A stretch of DNA of 64,000 nt from an uncultured Fibrobacter sp. Lineage in GTDB: Bacteria; Fibrobacterota; Fibrobacteria; Fibrobacterales; Fibrobacteraceae. Both the position numbers and the translations under genes were made by a program. Location: positions 1 through 64,000 of the forward strand of contig CAKUWY010000006.1 in NCBI GenBank assembly GCA_934699585.1, in the 5' to 3' direction. Of the stretch, positions 1-7,488 are shown piece after piece. The notes under the pieces are model-generated. The model did no database searches, had not been told where the DNA came from, and saw only the letters and a list, made by a program, of their open reading frames with translations. Each line of letters starts with the position of its first letter. The first letter of the stretch is position 1.

Positions 1-96
1 ATAGTACTGCGTGGCCCGGTAGACCGTGAAGTAGTTGGCCTTGTCGTCCTCGTCCGAGAATTTTATCCATTGAGGGGGTAAATACCCTAACCGCTC
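1..96 (-). pseudogene. possible 5'-truncated coding remnant
   Basis: Read on the minus strand from about 96 down to the window edge, one frame is open. It translates to a protein-like stretch containing WIKFSDEDDKANYFTVYRAT. An in-frame TAA at 97-99 and the absence of an in-frame ATG suggest either a broken gene whose 5' end is lost, or a frameshifted one continuing outside the window. The product is not recognised. The reading rests only on amino-acid composition, so this is a weak call. Confidence 0.25.
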
Positions 97-213
97 TTAC
101 CGGACTATGTGCAATCTTGTAAGTCATGGGTACCAATATAGAAAATCTCACGTCCTGGACCAGCCTACACCCAACTGAAGAAGCTCCATTATAATTATAA
201 TTGATGGAAAGAT

Positions 214-1038
214 ATGTCCCCAACCATCTGCAACTTTTCCGATGTTTATAAATTCCAGCCCTTTATGGAAGGCCTAAGGCGCTCCGGAGAGGCCTCCTGG
301 ATAGACTGCACCGACATTCCGGGCACGGACTGCTACTGCGATGACGAGGCCGTCGAAACCATCCGCAATCGCATCGCCGACGCAGACATTAAGAACGCAA
401 GCGGCATTCACTTCTTCGACAACGGGAATTTTCATTACATGAGCAAAATCTGGACCGACATGGTCCAGGAGCCGTTTTCGCTTGTGGTTTTTGACCATCA
501 CCCCGACATGCAGGAGCCGCGATTCGGGAACATCCTCAGTTGCGGTGGCTGGGTCAAGAAGGTTCTCAAAGGGAACAAGTTCGTAAACAACGTTGTCATT
601 ATCGGTGTAGCCGACCACTTAGCGGACGAAATCCGCGAAGAACTTTCGCAGGCGGGTGATGCGGAAATTTTAGACAAGGTCACCTTCATCCGCGAAAGCG
701 AATTGCCGACTGTCACCCTGGAGGGGCGTAGCCCCGATAGGGTCCACACACTCCACATTCCACATTTCACATCACCTCTCCCCCTTTACATTTCCATCGA
801 CAAAGACGCTCTCTCCCCCGCCTACGCGGCCACAAACTGGGACCAAGGCTCGCTGGATGTAGCGACACTCAAAGAAATCATCGCCGACCTTGCAGCAGGC
901 CACAAGATTCTCGGCATCGATATATGCGGGGAACGCGCCCGTGACTTTGCAGGCGACGAGCACCACACCGTGCAAGAAGCGGACTCCCTGAACGACCGCA
1001 TAAACCGCGAACTGGTCGAATTTCTGTGGAATCTCTGA
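214..1038 (+). CDS. arginase/ureohydrolase-fold protein
   Basis: A 274-residue protein of the ureohydrolase (arginase/agmatinase/formiminoglutamase) superfamily, which hydrolyses C-N bonds of guanidino or formimino substrates at a binuclear Mn centre. The metal-binding signatures are visible: VVFDHHPDMQ in the middle, SIDKDALSP around residue 193 and GIDICGE near residue 237. The canonical first motif (GGDHS) is not obvious, so the substrate cannot be assigned. The ATG at 214 follows a GGAAAG purine run and an AT-rich TATAAT stretch near 190. It stands alone, ahead of the VUT/SDR pair. Confidence 0.7.
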   Translation: MSPTICNFSDVYKFQPFMEGLRRSGEASWIDCTDIPGTDCYCDDEAVETIRNRIADADIKNASGIHFFDNGNFHYMSKIWTDMVQEPFSLVVFDHHPDMQEPRFGNILSCGGWVKKVLKGNKFVNNVVIIGVADHLADEIREELSQAGDAEILDKVTFIRESELPTVTLEGRSPDRVHTLHIPHFTSPLPLYISIDKDALSPAYAATNWDQGSLDVATLKEIIADLAAGHKILGIDICGERARDFAGDEHHTVQEADSLNDRINRELVEFLWNL

Positions 1039-1044
1039 CCACTC

Positions 1045-1073
1045 TTGAAAATTTCCCGCCAATAACCTATATT
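1045..1073 (+). promoter_or_regulatory. sigma-70-type promoter for the VUT-SDR pair
   Basis: TTGAAA at 1045-1050 and TATATT at 1068-1073 are separated by exactly 17 bp, about 70 bp upstream of the ATG at 1146. The TATATT -10 recurs before ssrA and the pigment operon in this window. Predicted from sequence only. Confidence 0.55.
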
Positions 1074-1145
1074 TGGGGCGTTAGAATTCTGCGATGTTGC
1101 AGGATTTTTCCGGAAGTCATTGTCTAACCTTCCTTAAAAAACAAC

Positions 1146-1898
1146 ATGAAAAGCTATATCCAGCGCGAATGGCGGGACTTGGTTATCCTCCTTCGCAACA
1201 TTCCCTCTCTCGCCGTCAGTTTCTTTATCCTCTCCGTCGTGTGCATGAACTTGCTCGCGAACAAGGAACTGGTATCGTTCGAATACATGGCCCTGGACTG
1301 CGGCTTTACGCTCAGCTGGTTCTCGTTCCTGTGCATGGACATGATATGCAAACGGTTCGGGCCCAAGGCCGCCATGAAAGTCTCGGTGGTCGCCCTCTTC
1401 GTGAACCTGTGCACCTGCCTGTTCTTCAACATCCTTTCGCATGCGCCGGGAATGTGGGGCGAATTCTACAGCTACATCGACACGAATCCCGATGCGGCCA
1501 AGGTCGCCAACGACGCGCTCAACGCTACGTTCGGCGGTTCCTGGTACGTGGTGCTGGGCTCGGCGCTCGCCATGTTCACCGCGTCTCTCGTCAATTCCGT
1601 CGTGAACTACGGCATGGGAAAATTCGCGAAGGGCAAGGACTTCAAGACATTCGCCGCACGTTCCTACGTTTCGACGATGGTCGCTCAGTTTGTGGACAAC
1701 ATGATTTTCGCCCTTACGGTAAGCCACGTGTTCTTCGGCTGGACCATGAAGCAGGTCATTATCTGTTCCATTACGGGCTCCATCATGGAACTCCTCTGCG
1801 AAGTCGTCTTCAGCCCCTTCGGCTACAAGATGGCCTGCAAGTGGGAAAAGGAAAACGTCGGCAGCGATTACCTCAAATTCAAGGCGGGTCAAGCATGA
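1146..1898 (+). CDS. VUT family (YhhQ-like) membrane transporter
   Basis: A 250-residue polytopic inner-membrane protein with about six hydrophobic segments. It resembles the VUT/YhhQ family (Vut_1), whose characterised members import queuosine precursors. Family-like segments include LLANKELVSFEYMALDCGF and LVNSVVNYGMGKF. The stop codon overlaps the ATG of the following SDR gene in an ATGA arrangement, so the two are probably translationally coupled. No recognisable preQ1 riboswitch lies in the short leader. The substrate is inferred from family only. Confidence 0.7.
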   Translation: MKSYIQREWRDLVILLRNIPSLAVSFFILSVVCMNLLANKELVSFEYMALDCGFTLSWFSFLCMDMICKRFGPKAAMKVSVVALFVNLCTCLFFNILSHAPGMWGEFYSYIDTNPDAAKVANDALNATFGGSWYVVLGSALAMFTASLVNSVVNYGMGKFAKGKDFKTFAARSYVSTMVAQFVDNMIFALTVSHVFFGWTMKQVIICSITGSIMELLCEVVFSPFGYKMACKWEKENVGSDYLKFKAGQA

Positions 1899-2554
1899 AC
1901 GTCTTTATCAGCGGAACGCACAGCGGCATCGGCCGCGCCATCGCGGAACTGTTCTTGAGCAGGGGCGCGCACGTGATCGGGTTCGACATTCAGGAATCTA
2001 CCATTGACCACGCCGAATACGAGCACCATATTGCCGACGTCTCGGACAAGGCATCCTTCCCGGAACTCCCGATTGCGGCAAATATCGTCGTGAGCAACGC
2101 GGGCGTGCAGAATTCCGGTCGCGACATCGAAATCAACCTGAAGGGCGCGTTGAACTTTGTTGAGAAGTACGCGATTCAATCCGAAATCAAGTCGGTACTT
2201 TTCATTGCATCTTCCAGCGCCCACACCGGTGACGAATTCCCCGAATACGCGGTTTCCAAGGGCGGACTGTTGACCTACGTGAAGAACGTGGGCCGCCGCA
2301 TTGCCAAGTTCGGCGCGACATGCAACAGCATCTCCCCGGGTGGCGTCAAGACAAGCCTCAACAAACCCGTGATGGACGACCCAGTACTCTGGAATCGCAT
2401 CATGGAAGTGACTCCGCTCAGGCGCTGGGCCGAACCCGAAGATATCGCGGAATGGGTCTGGTTCCTGACGGTGGTGAACAAGAACTGCACCGGCCAGGAC
2501 ATCCTCGTCGACAACGGCGAGAAGGACCTGAACAGCACCTTCGTGTGGCCGTAA
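1895..2554 (+). CDS. short-chain dehydrogenase/reductase (SDR)
   Basis: A 219-residue classical-type SDR oxidoreductase using NAD(P)H. The N-terminal dinucleotide motif reads SGTHSGIG (canonical TGxxxGIG). NAG follows as VSNAG, the catalytic YxxxK is in YAVSKGG preceded by SSSAHTG, and the PG motif is SPGGVKT. The ATG at 1895 was chosen because it starts the Rossmann fold and overlaps the upstream stop; the same frame stays open upstream only by chance. Coupling to the VUT transporter suggests a shared pathway, but the substrate is unknown. Confidence 0.75.
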   Translation: MNVFISGTHSGIGRAIAELFLSRGAHVIGFDIQESTIDHAEYEHHIADVSDKASFPELPIAANIVVSNAGVQNSGRDIEINLKGALNFVEKYAIQSEIKSVLFIASSSAHTGDEFPEYAVSKGGLLTYVKNVGRRIAKFGATCNSISPGGVKTSLNKPVMDDPVLWNRIMEVTPLRRWAEPEDIAEWVWFLTVVNKNCTGQDILVDNGEKDLNSTFVWP

Positions 2555-2769
2555 TACTAAAGAGATAAACATCTTTCTATCCGTTTTTACTATTTTTACC
2601 CGCAGTACATAACTTCGGGACAGGATTTTTCGACTTCGCCTGATTCTATCGCCCTATCGCTACGCTCCAGGGCTCCAGAATGACAGGGTTTGCTCAGAAT
2701 GATACTCTCATCATTCCGAGCTCCGAATTATCCTAACCACTGTTTAACAACCACTAACCACTATTTACC
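2555..2769. other. intergenic, degenerate repeat remnants
   Basis: The 215-bp gap between the SDR gene and hisC holds no gene. It contains scattered pieces such as CCAGAATGACAGGG and CTCAGAATGAT that resemble decayed ends of the CTCAGGATGAC repeat family found elsewhere in the window. No clear terminator with a T-tract was found. Confidence 0.35.
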
Positions 2770-3879
2770 ATGGATATTAACGAACTCGCACAACAGCACA
2801 TCTTGAAGCAGCCCGTCTACGTGACCGGCAAACCCATCGCCTACACCGCCCGCGAATTCGGCCTCGACCCGAAAGACGTGGACAAGCTCGCGAGTAACGA
2901 AAACCCCGTAGGCCCGAGCCCGAAGGGCATGGAAGAGGCCCGCAAGGCGCTGGAAGAAGTGAACCTCTACCCGGACGGCGGCAGCTACGACCTCATCGGA
3001 AAGATTGCTGAGTTCCGCGGCGTGAAGCGCGAACAGATTGCCGTGGGCAACGGCAGCAACGAACTCCTGGACATGATTGCCCAGGTGTTCCTCGGCGAAG
3101 GCTGCGAAGCCGTCATGGGCAAGCACAGCTTTGCCGTCTACAAGCTCGCCACCATGGCGATGAACGCGAAGATTGTGGAAGTGGACATGCCGGCCCCTGC
3201 CTACAACTACGACCTCAAGGCCATGCGCGCCGCCGTGAACGAGAAGACCCGCATCGTGTTCCTCGCGAACCCGAACAACCCGACGGGCTCCGACCTCACC
3301 GCCAAGGAAATCCTCGACTTCGCCGACAGCCTACCCGAAACCTGCGTGCTCGTGATGGACGAAGCCTACACCGAATTCATCGAAGACACGCCGGAGCTCG
3401 TCCCGGATTTCAAGAGCCGCATCGACGCCGGCAGGAACATCATCTGCTGCCGCACGTTCAGCAAGATTTACGGTCTCGCGGGCCTCCGTGTGGGCTACTG
3501 CATCACCCGTCCCGAAATCGTCGGCCTCATCAACCGCATTCGCGAACCGTTCAACGTGAACAGCATCGCCCAGGCGGCCGCCATCGGCGCCCTCGACGAC
3601 CAGGAATACGTGAACAAGGTCCGCGAAATCAACAAGAAGGGCCTCGACCAGCTCAAGGCCGGCTTCAAGGAACTGGGCCTCGCCTACGTGGACAGCCACG
3701 CGAACTTCATCGCCGTCAGCGGTTTCAAGGACCCGATGGACGCCTTCAAGTTCCTGCAGATGAAGGGCACCATCATCCGCCCGCAGCCTGCCATGGGCGA
3801 CGTGCTCCGCATTACCGTGGGCACCGAAGCGCAGAACGCAAAATGCCTCAAAAACATCAAGGCATACCTCGGGAAGTAA
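2770..3879 (+). CDS. hisC: histidinol-phosphate aminotransferase
   Basis: A 369-residue fold-type I PLP aminotransferase. It converts imidazole-acetol phosphate and glutamate to histidinol phosphate in histidine synthesis. Family features are ASNENPVGPSP near residue 38, NPNNPTG, DEAYTEF, the PLP-lysine motif RTFSKIYGLAGLRVGY, and the C-terminal RITVG. The length is normal for HisC. No other his genes adjoin it, so it is a single-gene locus. No strong Shine-Dalgarno precedes the ATG. Confidence 0.88.
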   Translation: MDINELAQQHILKQPVYVTGKPIAYTAREFGLDPKDVDKLASNENPVGPSPKGMEEARKALEEVNLYPDGGSYDLIGKIAEFRGVKREQIAVGNGSNELLDMIAQVFLGEGCEAVMGKHSFAVYKLATMAMNAKIVEVDMPAPAYNYDLKAMRAAVNEKTRIVFLANPNNPTGSDLTAKEILDFADSLPETCVLVMDEAYTEFIEDTPELVPDFKSRIDAGRNIICCRTFSKIYGLAGLRVGYCITRPEIVGLINRIREPFNVNSIAQAAAIGALDDQEYVNKVREINKKGLDQLKAGFKELGLAYVDSHANFIAVSGFKDPMDAFKFLQMKGTIIRPQPAMGDVLRITVGTEAQNAKCLKNIKAYLGK

Positions 3880-3891
3880 ATCACTGGTTAT

Positions 3892-3964
3892 GTCATTCCC
3901 GCGAAGGCGGGAATCTCCATTTCAAACCAACAAAGGGAGGTGCCCGCCCGGAGGCGGGCATGAC
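3892..3964. repeat. 73-bp GTCAT..ATGAC palindromic element (copy 1)
   Basis: The element runs from GTCATTCCCGCGAAGGCGGG to GGCGGGCATGAC. It consists of two GC-rich hairpins, with inverted GTCAT/ATGAC ends and internal CTCC/GGAG. It fills the hisC-rluB gap almost to the rluB start codon. A second copy of identical length lies inside the uvrA-like gene at 63803-63875. Confidence 0.75.
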
Positions 3965-3971
3965 AATTTAG

Positions 3972-4844
3972 ATGAGTGCAAACCATCAAAATAACAGGAT
4001 CAAGCCTCACGGGGTTGCACGCGTGATTTCCAAGCGCGGGTTCTGTAGCCGTAGCGTCGCAGAAAACCTGGTCCGCGAGGGCCGGGTTTCTTTGCGTGGT
4101 AAAATCGTGCGCGACCCCGAAACGCCCGCCTACGAGAACGACGAAATCCTTATGGACGGCGCGCCCGTCACCGCAAGCGAGTTCGTGTATTTCGCGATGA
4201 ACAAGCCCCGCGGCATCGTCACTACCGCAAGCGACGAGAAGGGCCGCAGGACCGTGATGGACCTGTTCCGCGAGCAATACTCCAAGATGTTCCCCGGCAG
4301 GCCCGTACCGCACATATCGCCGGTGGGCCGTCTCGATGCCGCCAGCGAAGGCCTGCTGCTTTTTACGAACGATACGCAATGGGCCGACGCACTTTTACAG
4401 ACGAGAGAACGGGCAAAGCCCTACAGACGAGAGACGAGAGAGTCGCTTAATCCAAACGTCATCCTGAGCCCTTCGGCAAGCTCAGGGCAGGCTCCGCAGC
4501 AAAAGAAACTGAAGGATCCAGGCACGAATCAACACATCAAAATCTACCGCGTGCAGGTCAAAGGCCACCCCACCGCCGACGACCTCGCGAAAATGGAAAA
4601 AGGCTTCAACGTACCGCCCCGCGTCTTCGGCGAAAGCGAAGAATTCATGCACGCCGAACGAGCAACTCTCCACAGCGAAGGCGAAAAGAACTGCTGGCTC
4701 GAAATCACCCTATCCGAAGGCAAGAACCGCGAAATCCGCCGCATGCTGGCGCACCTGGGTTACGAAGTCATGCGCCTTATGCGCATCCAATTCGACAAAT
4801 ACACCCTGGGCGATTTAAAGCCAGGAGAAATAAAGAAGGTTTGA
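3972..4844 (+). CDS. RluB/RsuA-family pseudouridine synthase with in-frame repeat insert
   Basis: A 290-residue S4-domain pseudouridine synthase that isomerises a specific rRNA uridine. The N-terminal S4 RNA-binding region (residues 10-60) contains KRGFCSRSVAENLVREGRV. The catalytic motif is GRLDAASEGLLLFTND, and the C-terminal core reads EGKNREIRRMLAHLGYEVMRLMR. About 44 residues (roughly 143-186, bases 4399-4530) interrupt the fold between WADALLQ and IYRVQVKG. They are encoded by tandem CAGACGAGAG units plus a dispersed palindromic repeat. The frame stays intact, so the gene may still be functional. No Shine-Dalgarno is visible because the 73-bp element abuts the start. Confidence 0.8.
   Translation: MSANHQNNRIKPHGVARVISKRGFCSRSVAENLVREGRVSLRGKIVRDPETPAYENDEILMDGAPVTASEFVYFAMNKPRGIVTTASDEKGRRTVMDLFREQYSKMFPGRPVPHISPVGRLDAASEGLLLFTNDTQWADALLQTRERAKPYRRETRESLNPNVILSPSASSGQAPQQKKLKDPGTNQHIKIYRVQVKGHPTADDLAKMEKGFNVPPRVFGESEEFMHAERATLHSEGEKNCWLEITLSEGKNREIRRMLAHLGYEVMRLMRIQFDKYTLGDLKPGEIKKV
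4459..4520 (-). repeat. GGATCCTTC..CTCAGGATGACG element inside rluB
   Basis: On the minus strand it begins GGATCCTTC and ends CTCAGGATGACG. It contains a CCTGAGC/GCTCAGG stem (4463-4469 with 4480-4486). The same end motifs flank a shorter copy at 33989-34022. Here it lies within an open reading frame and is translated. Confidence 0.65.
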
Positions 4845-4869
4845 GGCTCGAGGTTCGAGGCACGGAGAA

Positions 4870-6540
4870 TCAGGCCAATAGCGACAGCAGGGCCACCAAG
4901 GGAGCATTCCAGTTGATGGCGGTCTCGTTGCTGGCAAAAGAACAGCGCTCGTCGGTATAGGAAAATCCCGGCTGCGGGCCCGGATAATGCGGGAAACGGT
5001 GCAGGTCCTGCCTGTCGGCGTTGATGCCGCCCACCACAAGGCCCGGAATCGGGTCTTCTACCCCATCGGAATGGCAAATGCGGTGGTGCGGGAATTTTGG
5101 AGAACTGTGGGCGGCACCGGTAACGAAACAACGGCTCACCGGATTCTTTCCGTAGATAAAGTCCAGCATACCGCGGGCGATTTCCGTATAGCGCGGGTCC
5201 GAATCCCAGAGGTTTGCTATCAGGAGGGTGAGCCCGTGGTTTGCAATCTCACCATTGGAGCCCCACACGAACTTTTCCAGAGAAAGACCGTAGGCATCGG
5301 CGGAACAGCGTTCCACAATAGCGTCGGCGGCACTTACCAGAGCACCGCGGGCCTTGGCCTGCATAGCGGAATCGCTATCCTGCAGGGCAAGGGCTATCCA
5401 GCCGAAGTTATCGGTATCCCGCCAGGAAAGCCCCATCTGGGCCGGGCACTTTTCCATGTCCGATTCCAGCGCCTGCAAAAGTTCCGTCTTGGAAAGTCCA
5501 GCCTGGTCCGCCCCCTGGGGCAACTCACGGAACAACATGGCCCGGGTCCAGAAAAACTCGTCGTCATACCGTTCGTCGCCGTAGCCACCGCTACCTTCGG
5601 TATTGTGCGGGTAGGTGACATCGGGATTTTCTAAAGCCCAGCGGTAAGCTCGGAGTGCTGCATCCAGGCAGGTCTTGGCGTAGGCAGGGTAAGCCTGCTT
5701 GAACACCCGATGGGCGTGGGCCATCACCCCTACAAAATTCAGCGTCGATGTGGTGGATTTTCCAAGAATCTGGCGTTTCTGATTCATGTCGGACTGTGTG
5801 GGCGAAACAAATCCGTCCCAGCGGATAGGCGAAACCTTGAAAAACACGCCGCCGTCATCGTCTTGCATACGCATAAAGAAATCCAGCTCGAAGCGGATTT
5901 CTTCCAGCAAGTTCATACGGAAAGAGCCACCGTGAAAAAGTCCCCCTTCGGTATGAATCGTAGCATGGTCAGCTGCCAGTTCAGCGGCCAGGAGCAAGGT
6001 CCCGAGAGAAACGCCCCCGTTCACGATGTACTTCCCGTAGTCGCCGGCGTCGTACCAACCGCCGTGGGCATTCCATGTTCCCGTGCGGTTCATGCTGGGG
6101 TGAATTTCCAGACGATCGTCCAGGTGGGCGGCGGGCCTTGCCCATTTTCCGGCCTTGTCGGCAGGCAGTTCCACGCCGGAGCGCTGGAAATAGAACGACT
6201 TGAGGGTCATGGCCAGCTGGTTTACCACAATCCGGTCCGAAATCTCGAAATCGAAGGATTCCGCCAGGGAGTTTCCCTTTGCATCCATCACAGAAATCTT
6301 GTACTTTCCAAGACAAGCAACCTGAGAAAAATCCCCCTGCCACAAGAATTCATCGGTGTACTTGCAGCCGCCTTTCTCCGACATCTGGCCATCGGCCACC
6401 ACAGTACCGGACTCGTCTGTCACCTGGAACCAGGGGGACATTTCCTTGAGAGGATTTTCCGGAGTGTCGCAGGCCAGCAAAAACACCTTCGGTGCCTTGG
6501 GCTCGTAACCCACGTGATTGTGCCGGATGGAAAATTTCAT
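4870..6540 (-). CDS. glycoside hydrolase family 9 (cellulase-type), apparently cytoplasmic
   Basis: A 556-residue GH9 enzyme with an N-terminal Ig-like CelD_N domain (about 1-100) and the alpha6/alpha6 catalytic domain (about 105-556). GH9 enzymes are inverting beta-glucan hydrolases, mostly endoglucanases. The general base pair is in GWYDAGDYGKY (D164, D167), the SSPKFPHHR substrate-binding motif is present, and the acid is E539 in SNETAINWNAP. There is no signal peptide, so it probably acts on imported cello-oligosaccharides or related beta-glycosides. Exact specificity is unknown. It lies downstream of the FtsE-like gene on the same strand, with a 207-bp gap. Confidence 0.82.
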   Translation of the reverse strand: MKFSIRHNHVGYEPKAPKVFLLACDTPENPLKEMSPWFQVTDESGTVVADGQMSEKGGCKYTDEFLWQGDFSQVACLGKYKISVMDAKGNSLAESFDFEISDRIVVNQLAMTLKSFYFQRSGVELPADKAGKWARPAAHLDDRLEIHPSMNRTGTWNAHGGWYDAGDYGKYIVNGGVSLGTLLLAAELAADHATIHTEGGLFHGGSFRMNLLEEIRFELDFFMRMQDDDGGVFFKVSPIRWDGFVSPTQSDMNQKRQILGKSTTSTLNFVGVMAHAHRVFKQAYPAYAKTCLDAALRAYRWALENPDVTYPHNTEGSGGYGDERYDDEFFWTRAMLFRELPQGADQAGLSKTELLQALESDMEKCPAQMGLSWRDTDNFGWIALALQDSDSAMQAKARGALVSAADAIVERCSADAYGLSLEKFVWGSNGEIANHGLTLLIANLWDSDPRYTEIARGMLDFIYGKNPVSRCFVTGAAHSSPKFPHHRICHSDGVEDPIPGLVVGGINADRQDLHRFPHYPGPQPGFSYTDERCSFASNETAINWNAPLVALLSLLA

Positions 6541-6747
6541 GGCCCAAATTTTAGGAATTTTCGCCTATTGAGAGACAAAAAAGTCCGTCGTTTCCGTTTA
6601 CAGGGATAACCAGAGCGGTGCATAGCCAGAAAAAACGCACCAGTCCAAAAATGCGTTAGGGCCGCGACTCGAACCCCGCATTCCACATCACACATTGCGA
6701 CAAAGTCGCGCTCATCTCTCTAGATTCTAACCCCTAGATCCTAGCCC
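6541..6747. other. intergenic without gene; micro-repeat
   Basis: The 207-bp gap contains the micro-repeat ending at the ftsE stop codon. It also holds a stretch near 6665-6690 that superficially resembles a tRNA T-arm on the minus strand but does not fold. Nothing else was identified. Confidence 0.4.
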
Positions 6748-6751
6748 CTAA
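6734..6751. repeat. CTAGATCC micro-repeat (copy 1)
   Basis: CTAGATCCTAGCCCCTAA occurs here and identically at 51077-51094. It is flanked by related CTAG/CCCCTA words. It overlaps the stop codon of the FtsE-like gene. Confidence 0.7.
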
Positions 6752-7437
6752 ATCATATCCCTGTTCAGAAGTTCGCCGTGGTCAAGAACCAGGCGGCGGA
6801 AAGGGCTGTTCATGTAGAAATCGGGGTTATGGGTCGCCATCACCACGGTAGTGCCGCGGGCGTTGATTTCCTTGAAAATACGGAATACGTCTTCGGCGTT
6901 TGCCGGGTCCAGGTTTCCGGTGGGTTCGTCGGCCAGAAGCAGGTAGGGGTTGTGGACCATGGCGCGGGCGATGGCCACACGCTGCTGTTCACCGCCCGAA
7001 AGGGTGTAAGGCATGGCGAATCGTTTCTGGCTGATACCCACCAGGGCAAGGGCGTCAAAGACCGCCGTGTTGATCTGCTTTGCAGGAGTGCCTACGATTC
7101 GAAGGGCCAGGGCCACGTTGTCAAAGACGTTCCTATCGGGCAACAGCTTGAAGTCCTGGAAGATGATTCCCATCTTACGGCGGAGCGCCTGAATCTTTTT
7201 TTCTGGCGTGGTCTTGCTGTCATAGACGGTGTCACCGGTGAACTTCACCATGACCTGTCCGCCACGCTCTTCGTCGGGGCGCTCGTCCATGTAGATGAGC
7301 TTCAGCACCGTAGATTTACCCGCGCCGGAATGCCCCGTCAGAAACACGAACTCGCCCTTGTTGATACGGAACGTCACGTTGTTGAGGGCCTTCCAGTCCT
7401 TCTCGTAAGATTTCGTCACGTGGGTGAAATGAATCAT
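6748..7437 (-). CDS. FtsE-like ABC transporter ATPase
   Basis: A 229-residue ABC ATPase of the FtsE/LolD type. Walker A is GHSGAGKST, the Q-loop is FQDFKLLPDRNVFDNVALALR (typical of FtsE), the signature is LSGGEQQRVAIARA, Walker B is LLLADEPTGNLD, and the switch His is in ATHNPDF. FtsE partners FtsX to activate periplasmic peptidoglycan hydrolases during division. No FtsX lies in the window: upstream are two SurA-like genes and downstream is a GH9 gene. The partner must be elsewhere, or this ATPase serves another permease. Confidence 0.75.
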   Translation of the reverse strand: MIHFTHVTKSYEKDWKALNNVTFRINKGEFVFLTGHSGAGKSTVLKLIYMDERPDEERGGQVMVKFTGDTVYDSKTTPEKKIQALRRKMGIIFQDFKLLPDRNVFDNVALALRIVGTPAKQINTAVFDALALVGISQKRFAMPYTLSGGEQQRVAIARAMVHNPYLLLADEPTGNLDPANAEDVFRIFKEINARGTTVVMATHNPDFYMNSPFRRLVLDHGELLNRDMI

Positions 7438-7488
7438 GTCCGCGCCTTCCGCTATACCTAAGCCATCATCTCGTGTTCTAAAGCAAAC

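Noticed and set aside
1074..1145. preQ1 riboswitch before the VUT transporter
   Set aside because: The leader lacks a recognisable preQ1 pseudoknot pattern and is short; the transporter call stands on protein features alone.
1094..1894. N-terminal extension of the SDR gene (486-aa frame)
   Set aside because: It lies in another frame over the VUT gene, encodes Arg/His-rich nonsense, and the SDR fold starts exactly at 1895.
6650..6700. tRNA gene on the minus strand
   Set aside because: GGGTTCGAGTC looks like a T-loop, but the flanking bases do not form a T-stem, and no anticodon or acceptor arms could be found.
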